Numbered from the stretch's first letter, positions 43,321 to 52,461 are shown. The stretch: 64,000 nucleotides of DNA from Rheinheimera sp. EpRS3 (GCF_001513785.1 NZ_LNQS01000001.1:1302001-1366000), one strand, 5' to 3'. Notes: generated from the sequence alone by a model not told the origin. Numbers and translations are program-made.

Positions 43321-44571
43321 ATGGTGTCGAAGTTGGGCTGGCAATTAGTGCAGCTGGGTCGAAGGTTGTGGGTACGTACCGTGGCTTTTGCTGTGCTGGC
43401 ACTGTTTTCAGCCTTAGTTGCTGTGCTGGTTCAGGATTATATACCAGAAACGCTGTCGGACATTATCGGTGCCGGTGCTGCCGAAAATATCCTTAATATA
43501 CTGGCCACCAGTATGCTTACTGTTACCACCTTTTCACTTAGCGTTATGGTGGCGGCCTATAGTGCATCCAGTAAAGATGTATCGCCGCGTGCGACCCGTT
43601 TGTTAATGGAAGACAGCACCACACAAAATGCACTGGCAACTTTTGTTGGTTCGTTTTTATTCAGCATTGTCAGCATTATTCTGCTTAATACCGAAGTGTA
43701 TAATCAGCGTGGCCGGGTGGTGCTGTTTCTTGCTACTATTTTAGTGATTGTGCTGATTGTTGTGATGATCCTGATTTGGATCAGTCATTTATCCAGCCTG
43801 GGCCGGGTAGGCGAAACCGCCGGTAAAGTGGAAGATCAGGCTTATGCAGCGTTAAAACGGCATAATAAATATCCCTGGCTGCAAGCACAGCCGCTACAGA
43901 GCTTGCAGCAGATCCCAAAGGATGCCAAGCCGGTGCTGACAAACACCATCGGCTATTTACAGCTTATTGATATTAAAGCCATTAATAAGTGGGCAGCAGA
44001 AAACAACTGCCATGCCTATGTGGCAGTGCGCCCCGGCGTATTTGTTGAACCCTGCCGGCCACTGCTGTGGCTGAGCCCGGCACCGGCAGATACCAGCTCG
44101 GTGCCGCTGGATGCGTTTTGTATCAGTAACTACCGCACTTTTGATCAGGACCCGCGCTTTGGTTTGCTGGTACTGGCTGAAATTGCCTCTAAAGCCTTAT
44201 CACCGGCGATTAATGATCCCGGTACTGCCATCGAAATTATTGGCCGGGGTATGCGGGTGTTAAGTAACTGGCAGGCCCCATCGATGGATAAAGCAACGAT
44301 ACAATATCCGCAGGTATCGGTGTTACCGTTGTCACTCACCGATTTATTTGATGATTTTTACACCCCGATAGCGCGTGATGGCGCCGCTATGCTGGAAGTG
44401 CAAATTCGCCTACAAAAAAGTCTGCTGGCATTGGCCGGGCAGCGGGCAGAGTTTCGCCCGCATACACAACGCCATTCTACGGCAGCGCTGGCCCGGGCTG
44501 AACATGCAATGGCCTACAGCGAAGATATTAAAACGTTAAAAGCACTGCACCAGCAGCTGTGTGACAGTTAG
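43321..44571 (+). CDS. DUF2254 membrane protein
   Basis: 416 aa. Hydrophobic helices near residues 18-36, 58-80, 100-120 and 135-158, then a soluble domain with FCISNYRTFDQDPRFGLLVLAEIASKALSPAINDPGTA, the DUF2254 signature. Predicted inner-membrane protein of unknown activity. The start has only a weak ribosome site. Confidence 0.85.
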   Translation: MVSKLGWQLVQLGRRLWVRTVAFAVLALFSALVAVLVQDYIPETLSDIIGAGAAENILNILATSMLTVTTFSLSVMVAAYSASSKDVSPRATRLLMEDSTTQNALATFVGSFLFSIVSIILLNTEVYNQRGRVVLFLATILVIVLIVVMILIWISHLSSLGRVGETAGKVEDQAYAALKRHNKYPWLQAQPLQSLQQIPKDAKPVLTNTIGYLQLIDIKAINKWAAENNCHAYVAVRPGVFVEPCRPLLWLSPAPADTSSVPLDAFCISNYRTFDQDPRFGLLVLAEIASKALSPAINDPGTAIEIIGRGMRVLSNWQAPSMDKATIQYPQVSVLPLSLTDLFDDFYTPIARDGAAMLEVQIRLQKSLLALAGQRAEFRPHTQRHSTAALARAEHAMAYSEDIKTLKALHQQLCDS

Positions 44572-44603
44572 TGGCATAACTAGCTGCATAACTAATGCCG
44601 CAT

Positions 44604-45152
44604 TTAGCGCCAAAGGCGCACAGCGTTGCCCCATTGCAGTTTGCGCTGCAGTATATTCAGGCTGCGCTGCTGCCCGGGCGAGCTGTCATTTAGCCAATAA
44701 ATAAATACCGCCACAAACAGGCTGCTTAATGCCAGCTCCTGGCCAACTCTTGCCACGCCGCTGGCCGTTAAGCCAGACGCTTCGCGCAGCCATTGCACCG
44801 TGCGGCTAATGCGTAAAATGCCGCCCAGTTGCAGATGAATATGGCCGGGTTCCAGCTTATACAGCAGCATTTGCCCGGTGACTTTATGGTGGGGCGAGAG
44901 CGGCGCCAGCCAGTACTGAATTGCCTGTTGCAACCTGGTGGCGGCAGGCAATTCAGTAGCTATCTGCGCACTTAGCATGGCGACATCTGCGCGGTCAAAC
45001 CAGGCATCAACCAGGTCATCTTTGGTGCGGTAGTGCTGATAAATATCCGCCAGGCGTATCTGCATGGCGATGGCTATCTGTTGTAAGGTTAACTGCTCCC
45101 AACCGGTTTTTGCCGCCAGTTGTAGCGCAGTATCAAGGATTTGCTGTTGCAT
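44604..45152 (-). CDS. TetR/AcrR-family transcriptional regulator
   Basis: 182 aa. N-terminal helix-turn-helix ILDTALQLAAKTGWEQLTLQQIAIAMQIRLADIYQHYRTKDDLV, then a helical ligand domain. It diverges from the DUF4199/CBS pair. The ligand is unknown. The helix-turn-helix is intact. Confidence 0.87.
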   Translation of the reverse strand: MQQQILDTALQLAAKTGWEQLTLQQIAIAMQIRLADIYQHYRTKDDLVDAWFDRADVAMLSAQIATELPAATRLQQAIQYWLAPLSPHHKVTGQMLLYKLEPGHIHLQLGGILRISRTVQWLREASGLTASGVARVGQELALSSLFVAVFIYWLNDSSPGQQRSLNILQRKLQWGNAVRLWR

Positions 45153-45270
45153 AAGCTGTACCTTTGTCTGCTGCCGGTTTTAAGTATAGGTATGTCAGCG
45201 AAAACAGCTGGTAAAGCGATTTAAAAGCGCTATAGTTTTGCTATGTCTAAGCTAACAAGAACAATAGGTT

Positions 45271-45750
45271 ATGCAAAAATATCTGACAGAAATACGCTGG
45301 GGCATTATTTTTACCGCTGTAATGCTGCTATGGATCTGGGTAGAGCAGTTGACAGGCCTGCATGGCCGGCATATTGCGCAGCACGCCACCTACACGAATT
45401 TATTCGCTATACCGGCAATACTGGTTTATGTGCTGGCGCTTAGGCAAAAAAAGCAGCGCGATTATAACGGCATTATGAGCTGGAAACAGGGCATGCAGTC
45501 TGGGTTGTTAATAACACTGGTGGTAGTGCTGTTAAGCCCGGCAGCACAGTGGCTTACGTATATGGTTGTTAGCTCGAACTATTTCCTCAATATGCAGGCC
45601 TATGTTGTGACAGAAGGCATGATGACGACGGAGCAGGCTTTAGAGTACTTCAGTTTAACTAACTATATGCTGCAAGGTGCAATCGGCGCAGCCATTATGG
45701 GCGTGCTTACCTCGGTGATAGTAGCGTTTTTTCTGCGCAGTAAAGGTTAA
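45271..45750 (+). CDS. DUF4199 membrane protein
   Basis: 159 aa, four hydrophobic helices (WGIIFTAVMLLWIWVEQL, NLFAIPAILVYVLAL, MQSGLLITLVVVLL and a final AAIMGVLTSVIVAFF) and the SWKQGMQSG segment of DUF4199. Unknown function. It diverges from the TetR gene and lies 5 bp ahead of the CBS gene. Confidence 0.8.
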   Translation: MQKYLTEIRWGIIFTAVMLLWIWVEQLTGLHGRHIAQHATYTNLFAIPAILVYVLALRQKKQRDYNGIMSWKQGMQSGLLITLVVVLLSPAAQWLTYMVVSSNYFLNMQAYVVTEGMMTTEQALEYFSLTNYMLQGAIGAAIMGVLTSVIVAFFLRSKG

Positions 45751-45755
45751 CCCTG

Positions 45756-46181
45756 ATGTTGAATGTCGCTGAATTAATGAGTACCAAACCGGTTAGCGTA
45801 TCGCCTGACGATACCTTATCGGTGGTAAAACATATTTTTGATCATGTGAAGTTTCACCATGTGCTGGTGGTAGAACACGGTATTTTGCTGGGAGTGTTAT
45901 CTGATCGTGATTTATTTAAAGCCTTAAGCCCGCATATTGGCACCGCTGCAGAAACACCGCGCGATTTGGCCACGTTAAATAAAAAAGTGCACCAGGTTAT
46001 GTTGCGCCAGCCGGTTACTTTGCATCCACAGGCGAAAATAATGGACGCTATTCATCTGTTTAACAGCGAAGGCGTGTCCTGTATTCCGGTGGTAGACAGC
46101 CAGAACCGGCCGCAGGGTATTTTAAGCTGGCGCGATATTATCCGCACGCTGGACCGCACCGATAAGCGCACTGCGCAGTAA
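45756..46181 (+). CDS. CBS-domain protein
   Basis: 141 aa made of two CBS repeats (VAELMSTKPVSVSPDDTLS ... VHQVMLRQPVTLHPQAKIM), a Bateman module that binds adenosyl ligands. There is no attached catalytic domain. It is 5 bp behind the DUF4199 gene, so it may tune that membrane protein. Confidence 0.88.
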   Translation: MLNVAELMSTKPVSVSPDDTLSVVKHIFDHVKFHHVLVVEHGILLGVLSDRDLFKALSPHIGTAAETPRDLATLNKKVHQVMLRQPVTLHPQAKIMDAIHLFNSEGVSCIPVVDSQNRPQGILSWRDIIRTLDRTDKRTAQ

Positions 46182-46325
46182 CTGCTTGTTGGGGGTAGCC
46201 AGATTTCTGGTGAGGGAACCAATTTGCTCTAAGCTAACCGTTGCAGGCCAGGATGGCCGAATCGAGCCCCCATGGATGGGTTTACGGCGTGTTAGCGTGG
46301 GCAAACTGGTTTCCGCCACACCGAA

Positions 46326-47414
46326 CTACAATGCCTTTACTGCTTTATCACCGCCCGGCAGTGAATAGCGCATAATACGTAAAAACACCGTGCTGTATTG
46401 GCGCACAAAGCTTCCGGTGTTGTATGGAATAGCATATTTTGCCGCTATGGCCTGCACCTGTTTTGCCATAGCAGGGTAGTGCCGTGCCGGGATATCAGGG
46501 AATAAATGGTGCTCTATCTGGCAGCTTAAATGGCCGGTTAAAATATGCAGCCAGGTAGGGCCGGTAAAGTTAGATGAACCGAGCATCTGGCGGTAATACC
46601 ACTGGCCACGGCTTTCGCCTTCGCACTGTGCCGCGCTAAACACATGCACTTCTTTGGTAAAGTGGCCGCAGAAAATTACCGTTGAAGTCCATAAATTGCG
46701 GATTAAATTGGCCAGCAAGTTACCACACAGCACCCATAGCCACATTGGCCCGGCGATAAGCGGGAAGAATACATAGTCTTTAATTAGCTGGCGCGAACCC
46801 TTGCCAAAAAAGGCTTTTTTCAGCTCGCTATCGCTAACCTGTGAATGCCGATCAGCCTTCTTCTTGCCAAAAAATACCCGCTGCGCGGCTAATTCATGGT
46901 AAGACACGCCCCATTGAAACAGCATGCTTAGCAGCAGGTAAGTGCCGCCTTGCCATAAATTACGCAGCCGCCAGCGAAAATCATTACTTAAACGCAGCAG
47001 GCCGTAACCAAAGTCGCGATCTTTGCCAATAATATTGGTGTAAGTATGGTGCTCAAAATTATGCGTACGCTGCCAGGAACCAGCATCGCAGGCAATATCC
47101 CACTCGTAACGTTTGGAATGCAACACCGGGTCATTCATCCAGTCATATTGACCATGCAGCACATTGTGGCCAATTTCCATATTGTCGAGAATTTTCGCCA
47201 GTGCTAAAAGCAACACACCTGCCAGCCAGAGCCAGGGCGTAATAAAGCCCAGCACCAGTAAAATACGCCCGCTTAGTGCGCTTAAGCGTTGTACCAGCAA
47301 TATACGGCGGATATAGCGCGCATCGGCGTCGCCTAATTGCTGTTGTACCTGCTGTTTTACACTATCCAGCTCTTGCTCAAGCGCGGTAAATTGTTCAGTG
47401 GTTAGTTTCATCAA
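46326..47414 (-). CDS. Membrane fatty-acid desaturase
   Basis: 362 aa with the three di-iron His boxes: HNVLHGQ, HNFEHH and QIEHHLFP, among hydrophobic helices. The last box in QxxHH form resembles front-end and DesB-type acyl desaturases. It lies 8 bp after the ferredoxin-reductase gene, which should supply its electrons. It would adjust membrane fluidity, for instance in the cold. Confidence 0.92.
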   Translation of the reverse strand: MMKLTTEQFTALEQELDSVKQQVQQQLGDADARYIRRILLVQRLSALSGRILLVLGFITPWLWLAGVLLLALAKILDNMEIGHNVLHGQYDWMNDPVLHSKRYEWDIACDAGSWQRTHNFEHHTYTNIIGKDRDFGYGLLRLSNDFRWRLRNLWQGGTYLLLSMLFQWGVSYHELAAQRVFFGKKKADRHSQVSDSELKKAFFGKGSRQLIKDYVFFPLIAGPMWLWVLCGNLLANLIRNLWTSTVIFCGHFTKEVHVFSAAQCEGESRGQWYYRQMLGSSNFTGPTWLHILTGHLSCQIEHHLFPDIPARHYPAMAKQVQAIAAKYAIPYNTGSFVRQYSTVFLRIMRYSLPGGDKAVKAL

Positions 47415-47422
47415 AAGTCCTG

Positions 47423-48514
47423 TTACAGCTTAATCACAAGGTCGGTTACGCTCTGGCTTACACACAGCTGAATTTGCTCGGCACCATGGCCGCTTAGGGC
47501 GCCGCTGCGCAAATCGCGCACCTGGCCGGACACTTTGTCGCACACGCATTGAAAACACACGCCCATACGACAGCCAAAACGCGGTGCCAAGCCATGCTGC
47601 TCAGCGTTTTGCAATAAGCTCTGCTGTGTATTCAGCGTAACCTGAGTGCTGATGCCAGCGCGGATAAAGCTGGCGTTTAACTGCAGGCCAGCCGCCGTGT
47701 GTTCTGCAGGCGCTGCTATAGCTAAGCCAAACTGCTCTTGCCGGATCTGCGCTGCACTTACGCCGCTATTAGTAAGCGCCGTGCGCATCTGCTGCATAAA
47801 ACCCGCCGGGCCACATAGATAAAACTGCTTGTTGCTGCTGTTAGTCATCAGCTGTTGTTGCAATGTTTCAGCAGGCTCGGTGCGGCTGTCAGATAACGTT
47901 AAGGTAAATAGCGGTTGGCGTGCTGCCAGCTGTGTCAGCTCACTAAGCAAGGCGGCGTTTTCACTACCGCGACAGCGATAAAACAAGCTTACCGGCGCTA
48001 ACCAGTGGCGCTGGCTTAACAGCATGGCAGCAACGGGCGTTATGCCAGAACCGGCGGCCACAAATACTGCCGCCGTGGCCGCTTGTTGCCAGTAAAAATC
48101 GCCCTGCGCTTTGCTGATATTTACCACAGCACCATTTTTCAGCTGATTTAATAACGGGGTAAATTCACCGGCGCGGTTAATTTTGCAACACAGCTGTATG
48201 CGTTGCTGGCTTTGCCACAGGTTAAGTGGCGAACAAATACTAAAAGGCCGGCTGATATAGCGGCCATTGTGCTGCAGTGTTAATAACACATGCTGCCCTG
48301 GCACAAAGCCTGGCCAGCGGCCGGATACCTGAAAGGTTAATTGCAGCATATCAGCCGTTTGCCATTGCCGACACAGCAGGCGGGCACGGTATTGGCCGGG
48401 TAAAAACCCCGGTGCTAAGCGCTGCAATAGCGGCAGAAAGTACAGCGTTAATGAACTCTGGTTGCCCAGCATTAAACAAAAGTTACGCCAAAGGCGGGAT
48501 AAAAATGGCTTCAC
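47423..48514 (-). CDS. Ferredoxin reductase with 2Fe-2S domain (desaturase partner)
   Basis: 363 aa. FAD domain (RPFSICSPLN, residues about 92-101), NAD domain (FVAAGSGITPVAAML), and a C-terminal plant-type 2Fe-2S domain with CRMGVCFQC plus a last Cys in LCVSQ. The order is that of the reductase genes paired with desaturases in Pseudomonas (PA4889-type). Promoter region holds a palindrome. Confidence 0.9.
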   Translation of the reverse strand: MKPFLSRLWRNFCLMLGNQSSLTLYFLPLLQRLAPGFLPGQYRARLLCRQWQTADMLQLTFQVSGRWPGFVPGQHVLLTLQHNGRYISRPFSICSPLNLWQSQQRIQLCCKINRAGEFTPLLNQLKNGAVVNISKAQGDFYWQQAATAAVFVAAGSGITPVAAMLLSQRHWLAPVSLFYRCRGSENAALLSELTQLAARQPLFTLTLSDSRTEPAETLQQQLMTNSSNKQFYLCGPAGFMQQMRTALTNSGVSAAQIRQEQFGLAIAAPAEHTAAGLQLNASFIRAGISTQVTLNTQQSLLQNAEQHGLAPRFGCRMGVCFQCVCDKVSGQVRDLRSGALSGHGAEQIQLCVSQSVTDLVIKL

Positions 48515-48857
48515 TACGGGATCACGCTAATAGTTTATTTCAGCGTACATTTGTACACTAAAATATCTGGTTTGGCCAGTTTGGTTCTTATTTCAGTGGT
48601 TTAATTTTAATTAAGTTTATGAATTTTATATGGTTAAATATTGTTAGTGGAATGCCAAAATATAAAGTTCAGTGCACAAGTGTATATTTATTTAAAGGGT
48701 GCTGGTGGTGCCGGTTGTTAGGTAGGCATTTTTCCGCCAGGGTTGGTGTTGTGTGTGATAACGCACAGAAAGGGCATCTGGCATACAGTATATTCAGCAG
48801 ATTTAACTTGGCGTTGCTGGCAGAGATTGTCGGTGTAGCGTTACACAAGAGGTACCT
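48515..48857. other. 343-bp intergenic region
   Basis: Between the ferredoxin-reductase gene and the diguanylate cyclase. The left part holds a palindrome at 48542-48559; the rest is AT-rich with no convincing gene. An 87-codon plus-strand frame here has no ribosome site and overlaps the cyclase start. Confidence 0.5.
48542..48559. promoter_or_regulatory. Palindrome before the desaturase operon
   Basis: AG-N-GTACA-TT-TGTAC-N-CT, an 18-bp dyad with one mismatched pair, 28 bp upstream of the ferredoxin-reductase start. It is a likely operator for a TetR-type fatty-acid regulator (DesT-like); no such gene is adjacent. Confidence 0.55.
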
Positions 48858-49724
48858 ATGTCAACAAAATCGAAAGTGCTGAGGAAAAAGCGTAGCGGCA
48901 AAAGAGTGTCACTGTATGGTGTGCTAAAAGAAAATGAAGGGATAAAAAAAGAAATCAGCGTAGCGGCAGACGAGCTTAACTCGGTTAACGATGTACTAAA
49001 GCAAGGCCAAAGCTCGGTTAGCGTGATCCAGCAAGCCCTGAAGAAGAATGAAGACGCTGAGAATATCGTTGCCAAAGCAGCTGAAGATTTAAAACGGGTT
49101 AATATCAAACTGTCGAATGAAATTGCCATGCGTATAGGTATTGAATCTGAGCTTGATGATGTTAAAACCGATCTGGCAGCCGTGCGCGATGATTTAGTTC
49201 AAGCCCAGGTGACAGAAAAAGAAGCACGCCAACGTGCACTAACGGACAAGCTTACCGGTTTGCCAAACCGGACATCATTTGATCAGGCGCTGGCGCACGG
49301 CCTGGTGCAGGCAAAACGCCACGGCTGGTCATTGGCAGTGTTGTTTATTGATGTCGATAAATTTAAAAATATTAATGATGCTCACGGCCACGACGTTGGC
49401 GATCAGGTGTTGTTAACCGTAGCCAACCGCTTGCAGGCCTTTGTACGTGATGGCGATATGGTAAGCCGCTGGGGCGGTGATGAGTTTGTCTGCTTACTGC
49501 TTGAAATAAAGCAGCAGGATGATGTGGTAAAGCTGGCTAAGCAATTGGTCGAATGTGTTGCTGAAGCTTTTATCTTAAACACCCAAACGCTGCATATTCA
49601 TATCAGCATAGGTATTGCTATAGCACCGCAAGACAGCAAAACAGCGGATACGCTGCTTAAATGCGCCGATACCGCTATGTACCGTGCAAAAGCGTCCACA
49701 CAACAGGTGGCGTTATTTGGCTAG
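48858..49724 (+). CDS. Diguanylate cyclase (GGDEF protein)
   Basis: 288 aa. A charged N-terminus and coiled coil to about residue 125 precede a GGDEF domain with the catalytic GGDEF at 206-210 and an inhibitory RxxD site (RDGD) five residues before it, so it should be active and feedback-regulated by c-di-GMP. It has no membrane or sensor domain. It may supply c-di-GMP for the riboswitch near 23.4 kb. Confidence 0.93.
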   Translation: MSTKSKVLRKKRSGKRVSLYGVLKENEGIKKEISVAADELNSVNDVLKQGQSSVSVIQQALKKNEDAENIVAKAAEDLKRVNIKLSNEIAMRIGIESELDDVKTDLAAVRDDLVQAQVTEKEARQRALTDKLTGLPNRTSFDQALAHGLVQAKRHGWSLAVLFIDVDKFKNINDAHGHDVGDQVLLTVANRLQAFVRDGDMVSRWGGDEFVCLLLEIKQQDDVVKLAKQLVECVAEAFILNTQTLHIHISIGIAIAPQDSKTADTLLKCADTAMYRAKASTQQVALFG

Positions 49725-49749
49725 TAGTAGCCTGTTAGCCAGAGCTATT

Positions 49750-50211
49750 TTAATCTGCTTGTTCCAGGATCACCGGCCCGGTGCCTTGCGCCCCCAGCCT
49801 GTCTTGCGGATTATACAACGGGCATTTGGTCATGCTCAGGCAGCCACAGCCAATACAGCCGGTCATGTAATCGCGCAGTTTTTGCAAATAAGCAATACGC
49901 GCATCCAGCATTTGCTGCCAGTTGGTTGATAACAGCTGCCAGTCTTCCATAGTAGGCGTGCGGCTATCAGGTAGCGATAAAAATGCCTGCTTTACCTCTT
50001 CCAGGCTAATGCCAACTTTTTGCGCCGCTTTAATCACCGAAATGCGCCGCAGCACCTCTGGCTTGTAACGGCGCTGGTTGCCGTCGTTGCGCCAGCTTTT
50101 AATCAGGCCTTTTTGCTCGTAAAAATGCAGCGTACTGACTTTAACACCACAACGCTTTGCTACGCGCCCGACACTCCAGGTTGCTTCTGTCGTCTTGCTT
50201 GTTTCAATCAT
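49750..50211 (-). CDS. soxR: Redox-sensing regulator SoxR
   Basis: 153 aa, MerR family. The 2Fe-2S ligands Cys119, Cys122, Cys124 and Cys130 (CIGCGCLSMTKC) have exactly the E. coli SoxR numbering. Oxidation of the cluster by redox-cycling compounds activates transcription. It diverges from a VOC/FMN-reductase operon with a SoxR box in between. Confidence 0.96.
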   Translation of the reverse strand: MIETSKTTEATWSVGRVAKRCGVKVSTLHFYEQKGLIKSWRNDGNQRRYKPEVLRRISVIKAAQKVGISLEEVKQAFLSLPDSRTPTMEDWQLLSTNWQQMLDARIAYLQKLRDYMTGCIGCGCLSMTKCPLYNPQDRLGAQGTGPVILEQAD

Positions 50212-50254
50212 AGAGTGCCCCGGTATATTTTTTAATTGAATATCAAAAAAGTGC

Positions 50255-50285
50255 TTTACCTTAACTTAGGTTAAGGTTTTAACCT
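50255..50285 (+). promoter_or_regulatory. SoxR box in the promoter of the VOC/FMN-reductase operon
   Basis: The near-perfect dyad CCTTAACTTAGGTTAAGG (50259-50276) resembles the E. coli soxS operator CCTCAAGTTAACTTGAGG. It lies between a TTTACC -35 and a TAACCT -10 with a 19-bp spacer, as SoxR promoters need. Confidence 0.85.
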
Positions 50286-50315
50286 GCCGGTCGACTTAAT
50301 GCAAGGAGACAAACT

Positions 50316-50756
50316 ATGTATTTAGAACACGTTAACCTGGTAGTGGCGGATATTGACGCCATGCTGCATTTTTACCGCGCTGCTTTTCCGCACTGGCATA
50401 TCCGTGATGAGGGGCGGGGCGAATGGTATGGCAAGCCGCGCAAATGGCTGCATTTTGGCGACGATTATCATTATTTAGCGCTAAGCGATCACGGCGAAGG
50501 CGAAAACCGTGAGCTGGCGGGGCATAGTGTTGGTTTTGCCCATTTTGCCTATGTTACTAACAACCTAAATGCAGTTATCGCTAGGCTGAATAGCGCAGGT
50601 TTCGCCATTGCCAAACCGGGCGCAGATGACCCCTATCGTAAAAACGTCTACTTTGTTGATCCGGCCGGGTTTGAAGTGGAGTTTGTTGAGTATTTAAGTG
50701 ATCTACCGGCCGAGCGCAACTTAAACCAGGACAAAGCCCGCAAGGAGGTATTATGA
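50316..50756 (+). CDS. VOC/glyoxalase-fold protein
   Basis: 146 aa with two VOC half-repeats (YLEHVNLVVADIDAMLHFYRA ... VYFVDPAGFEVEFVEYL) and Glu/His positions suited to metal binding. It may be a fosfomycin- or lactoylglutathione-type enzyme or a dioxygenase; the substrate is unknown. AAGGAG precedes the ATG. Its stop overlaps the next gene (ATGA). Confidence 0.88.
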   Translation: MYLEHVNLVVADIDAMLHFYRAAFPHWHIRDEGRGEWYGKPRKWLHFGDDYHYLALSDHGEGENRELAGHSVGFAHFAYVTNNLNAVIARLNSAGFAIAKPGADDPYRKNVYFVDPAGFEVEFVEYLSDLPAERNLNQDKARKEVL

Positions 50757-51304
50757 AAATTCTTGCTTTTGCTGCCAGTAATAATCCGCAATCTATTAAC
50801 CAACAGTTGGCGCTAAGTGTGGCGCGGTTGCTGCCGCAGGCAGAGGTTAGTAGCTTAAATATCGACGATTACGAGCTACCCATTTATAGCGAACAGCGCG
50901 AGGCCGAGCTGGGGGCTCCGGCAAAGGTGACGGCGTTTTTGCAGCAAATAGCAGAGGCTGACGGCATTATCGTGTCTTTTGCTGAACATAACGGCACTTT
51001 TACCGCGGCATTTAAAAACTTGTATGACTGGGCCTCGCGCAGCCAACGGCATATCTTTCAGCATAAACCGGCCTTGTTTTTAGCTGCGGCGCCGGGGCCG
51101 GGTGGCGCACAAAGTGTGTTGCAAGCTGCGGTGCAAGCTGCGCCGTTTATGGGCGCTAAGCTTGCCGGTACAGTGTCAGTACCCAACTTTCATCAGGTGT
51201 TTGATGCACGGTACCAGCAGGTAAAGCACACGGCGCTGTTTTTGCAACTGCAGCAAGCGGCTCTGACATTACACCAGCACATTATGCAAAGCAAAGCCGC
51301 TTAA
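50753..51304 (+). CDS. NADPH-dependent FMN reductase
   Basis: 183 aa, flavodoxin-like FMN_red family (FAASNNPQSINQQLA ... FAEHNGTFTAAFKNLYDWASR). It reduces quinones or flavins. Its start overlaps the VOC stop by 4 nt, so both are made from the SoxR-controlled transcript. Confidence 0.9.
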   Translation: MKILAFAASNNPQSINQQLALSVARLLPQAEVSSLNIDDYELPIYSEQREAELGAPAKVTAFLQQIAEADGIIVSFAEHNGTFTAAFKNLYDWASRSQRHIFQHKPALFLAAAPGPGGAQSVLQAAVQAAPFMGAKLAGTVSVPNFHQVFDARYQQVKHTALFLQLQQAALTLHQHIMQSKAA

Positions 51305-51345
51305 CTGCGGCTTTTTTAAACCAGCTAATTGGACAATAACGCTTT

Positions 51346-51405
51346 GATAAAGATGGCATTAATAAGGAAGGCAGTGATAAGGATGGCAGTGATAAGGAGA
51401 GTTAA
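51346..51405 (+). repeat. Four 15-nt tandem units carrying ribosome sites
   Basis: Units at 51346, 51361, 51376 and 51391 share GATAAGGATGGCAGT with small changes and each contains an AAGGA-like or AAAGA Shine-Dalgarno. The last unit ends exactly at the GTG start of the flavodoxin gene. Confidence 0.8.
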
Positions 51406-51969
51406 GTGATAAAAGTCGCAGTGGTATTTCACTCAGCCAGTGGCAGCACCAGGCAATTGGCCAAAGCGGTAGCTGGTGGTGCAGTTTCAGTGCAGGGCGT
51501 TGCTGTGATTCAGGCCGAAATTATCGGCGCCGATATTAGCGCAGGGCGGTTTCGCAATAGCCTATTGCTTGAGCAATTAGACAGTGCCGAAGCAATAGTA
51601 TTTGGTTCACCCACTTATATGGGTTCTGTATCGGCGCAGTTTAAAGCCTTTGTCGATGCCACCAGCGAGCGTTGGGAAACGCAATTATGGGCCAATAAAA
51701 TCGCCGCCGGCTTTACCATAGGCAGCAACTTTAGCGGCGATCAGCTGCATACCCTGCAGTATCTGCAGATTTTGGCCAATCAGCATGGCATGTTATGGGC
51801 AGGGCTGGATATTCCCGGCAACCACAGTACCGCCGGGCTTAACCGGCTGGGGGCACAATCCGGCGTTATCGCCCAATCAGCAGACGGGTTGTTACACGAA
51901 ACCGATTTACTTACCGCGCATTACTTAGGCCAGCGTGTAGCGCAAGTCAGCAAAAAATTTGCTGCGTAA
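51406..51969 (+). CDS. Flavodoxin/WrbA-like NAD(P)H:quinone oxidoreductase
   Basis: 187 aa, opening with FMN loop VVFHSASGSTRQLAKAVAGGA and a second contact GSPTYMGSVSAQFKAF, as in the WrbA/flavodoxin_2 group. GTG start just behind AAGGAG in the last of four tandem 15-nt units. Probably part of the SoxR redox cluster; spacing from the previous gene is 101 bp. Confidence 0.88.
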   Translation: MIKVAVVFHSASGSTRQLAKAVAGGAVSVQGVAVIQAEIIGADISAGRFRNSLLLEQLDSAEAIVFGSPTYMGSVSAQFKAFVDATSERWETQLWANKIAAGFTIGSNFSGDQLHTLQYLQILANQHGMLWAGLDIPGNHSTAGLNRLGAQSGVIAQSADGLLHETDLLTAHYLGQRVAQVSKKFAA

Positions 51970-52108
51970 AGCTGCTGGGCAAACGTATTGATGTGTTGAA
52001 TTCGTCGGCAACCGCACATACTTACTTTATAACTAATGCTAGCCTTTTTATTTCGGGTGCGGTGAATCAAACTTAACTGCATTAATCCTTTAAAGATTGG
52101 AGTTTGTT

Positions 52109-52375
52109 ATGGCAGGTGGTTGGTCACGCGATGGCGCCATCCAAGAGCAAATAGACGCCAGCGTTGACGAAGCCGTGCAGCGCGCACGCAGCCAATTAAC
52201 TGATGGTGAAAGTGCGCTGAACTGTGAAGAATGTGATCAGGTTATTCCACAAGCGCGCCGTAAGGCAATTCCCGGCGTACAGCTTTGTGTTGCTTGTCAA
52301 TCAGCATTGGAAAAGCAGGAGGCGCAGTCGGGAGGTATTAATCGCCGCGGCAGTAAGGATAGTCAACTGAGGTAA
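52109..52375 (+). CDS. DksA/TraR-type C4 zinc-finger protein
   Basis: 88 aa. Short helical N-terminus and a Cys4 finger (CEECDQVIPQARRKAI ... LCVACQ), similar to E. coli YbiI. Too short for the DksA coiled-coil tip. ATG 52109 with GGAG upstream; the longer TTG frame from 52097 is unlikely. Confidence 0.88.
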   Translation: MAGGWSRDGAIQEQIDASVDEAVQRARSQLTDGESALNCEECDQVIPQARRKAIPGVQLCVACQSALEKQEAQSGGINRRGSKDSQLR

Positions 52376-52419
52376 ACTTGTAAGCGTTGATTCTTATACA
52401 TAAAAAACTACACATAAAA

Positions 52420-52445
52420 AAACCGCTGCCGGGCAGCGGTTTTTA
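52420..52445. terminator. Bidirectional terminator
   Basis: Stem ACCGCTGC / GCAGCGGT with a 3-nt loop, A-run before and TTTTT after, between the DksA-like gene and the convergent peptidase. Confidence 0.85.
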
Positions 52446-52461
52446 CGTTAGATGCGGGAGA

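Noticed and set aside
48619-48882. 87-codon plus-strand frame upstream of the diguanylate cyclase
   Set aside because: Overlaps the well-supported cyclase start, no ribosome site, no family resemblance.
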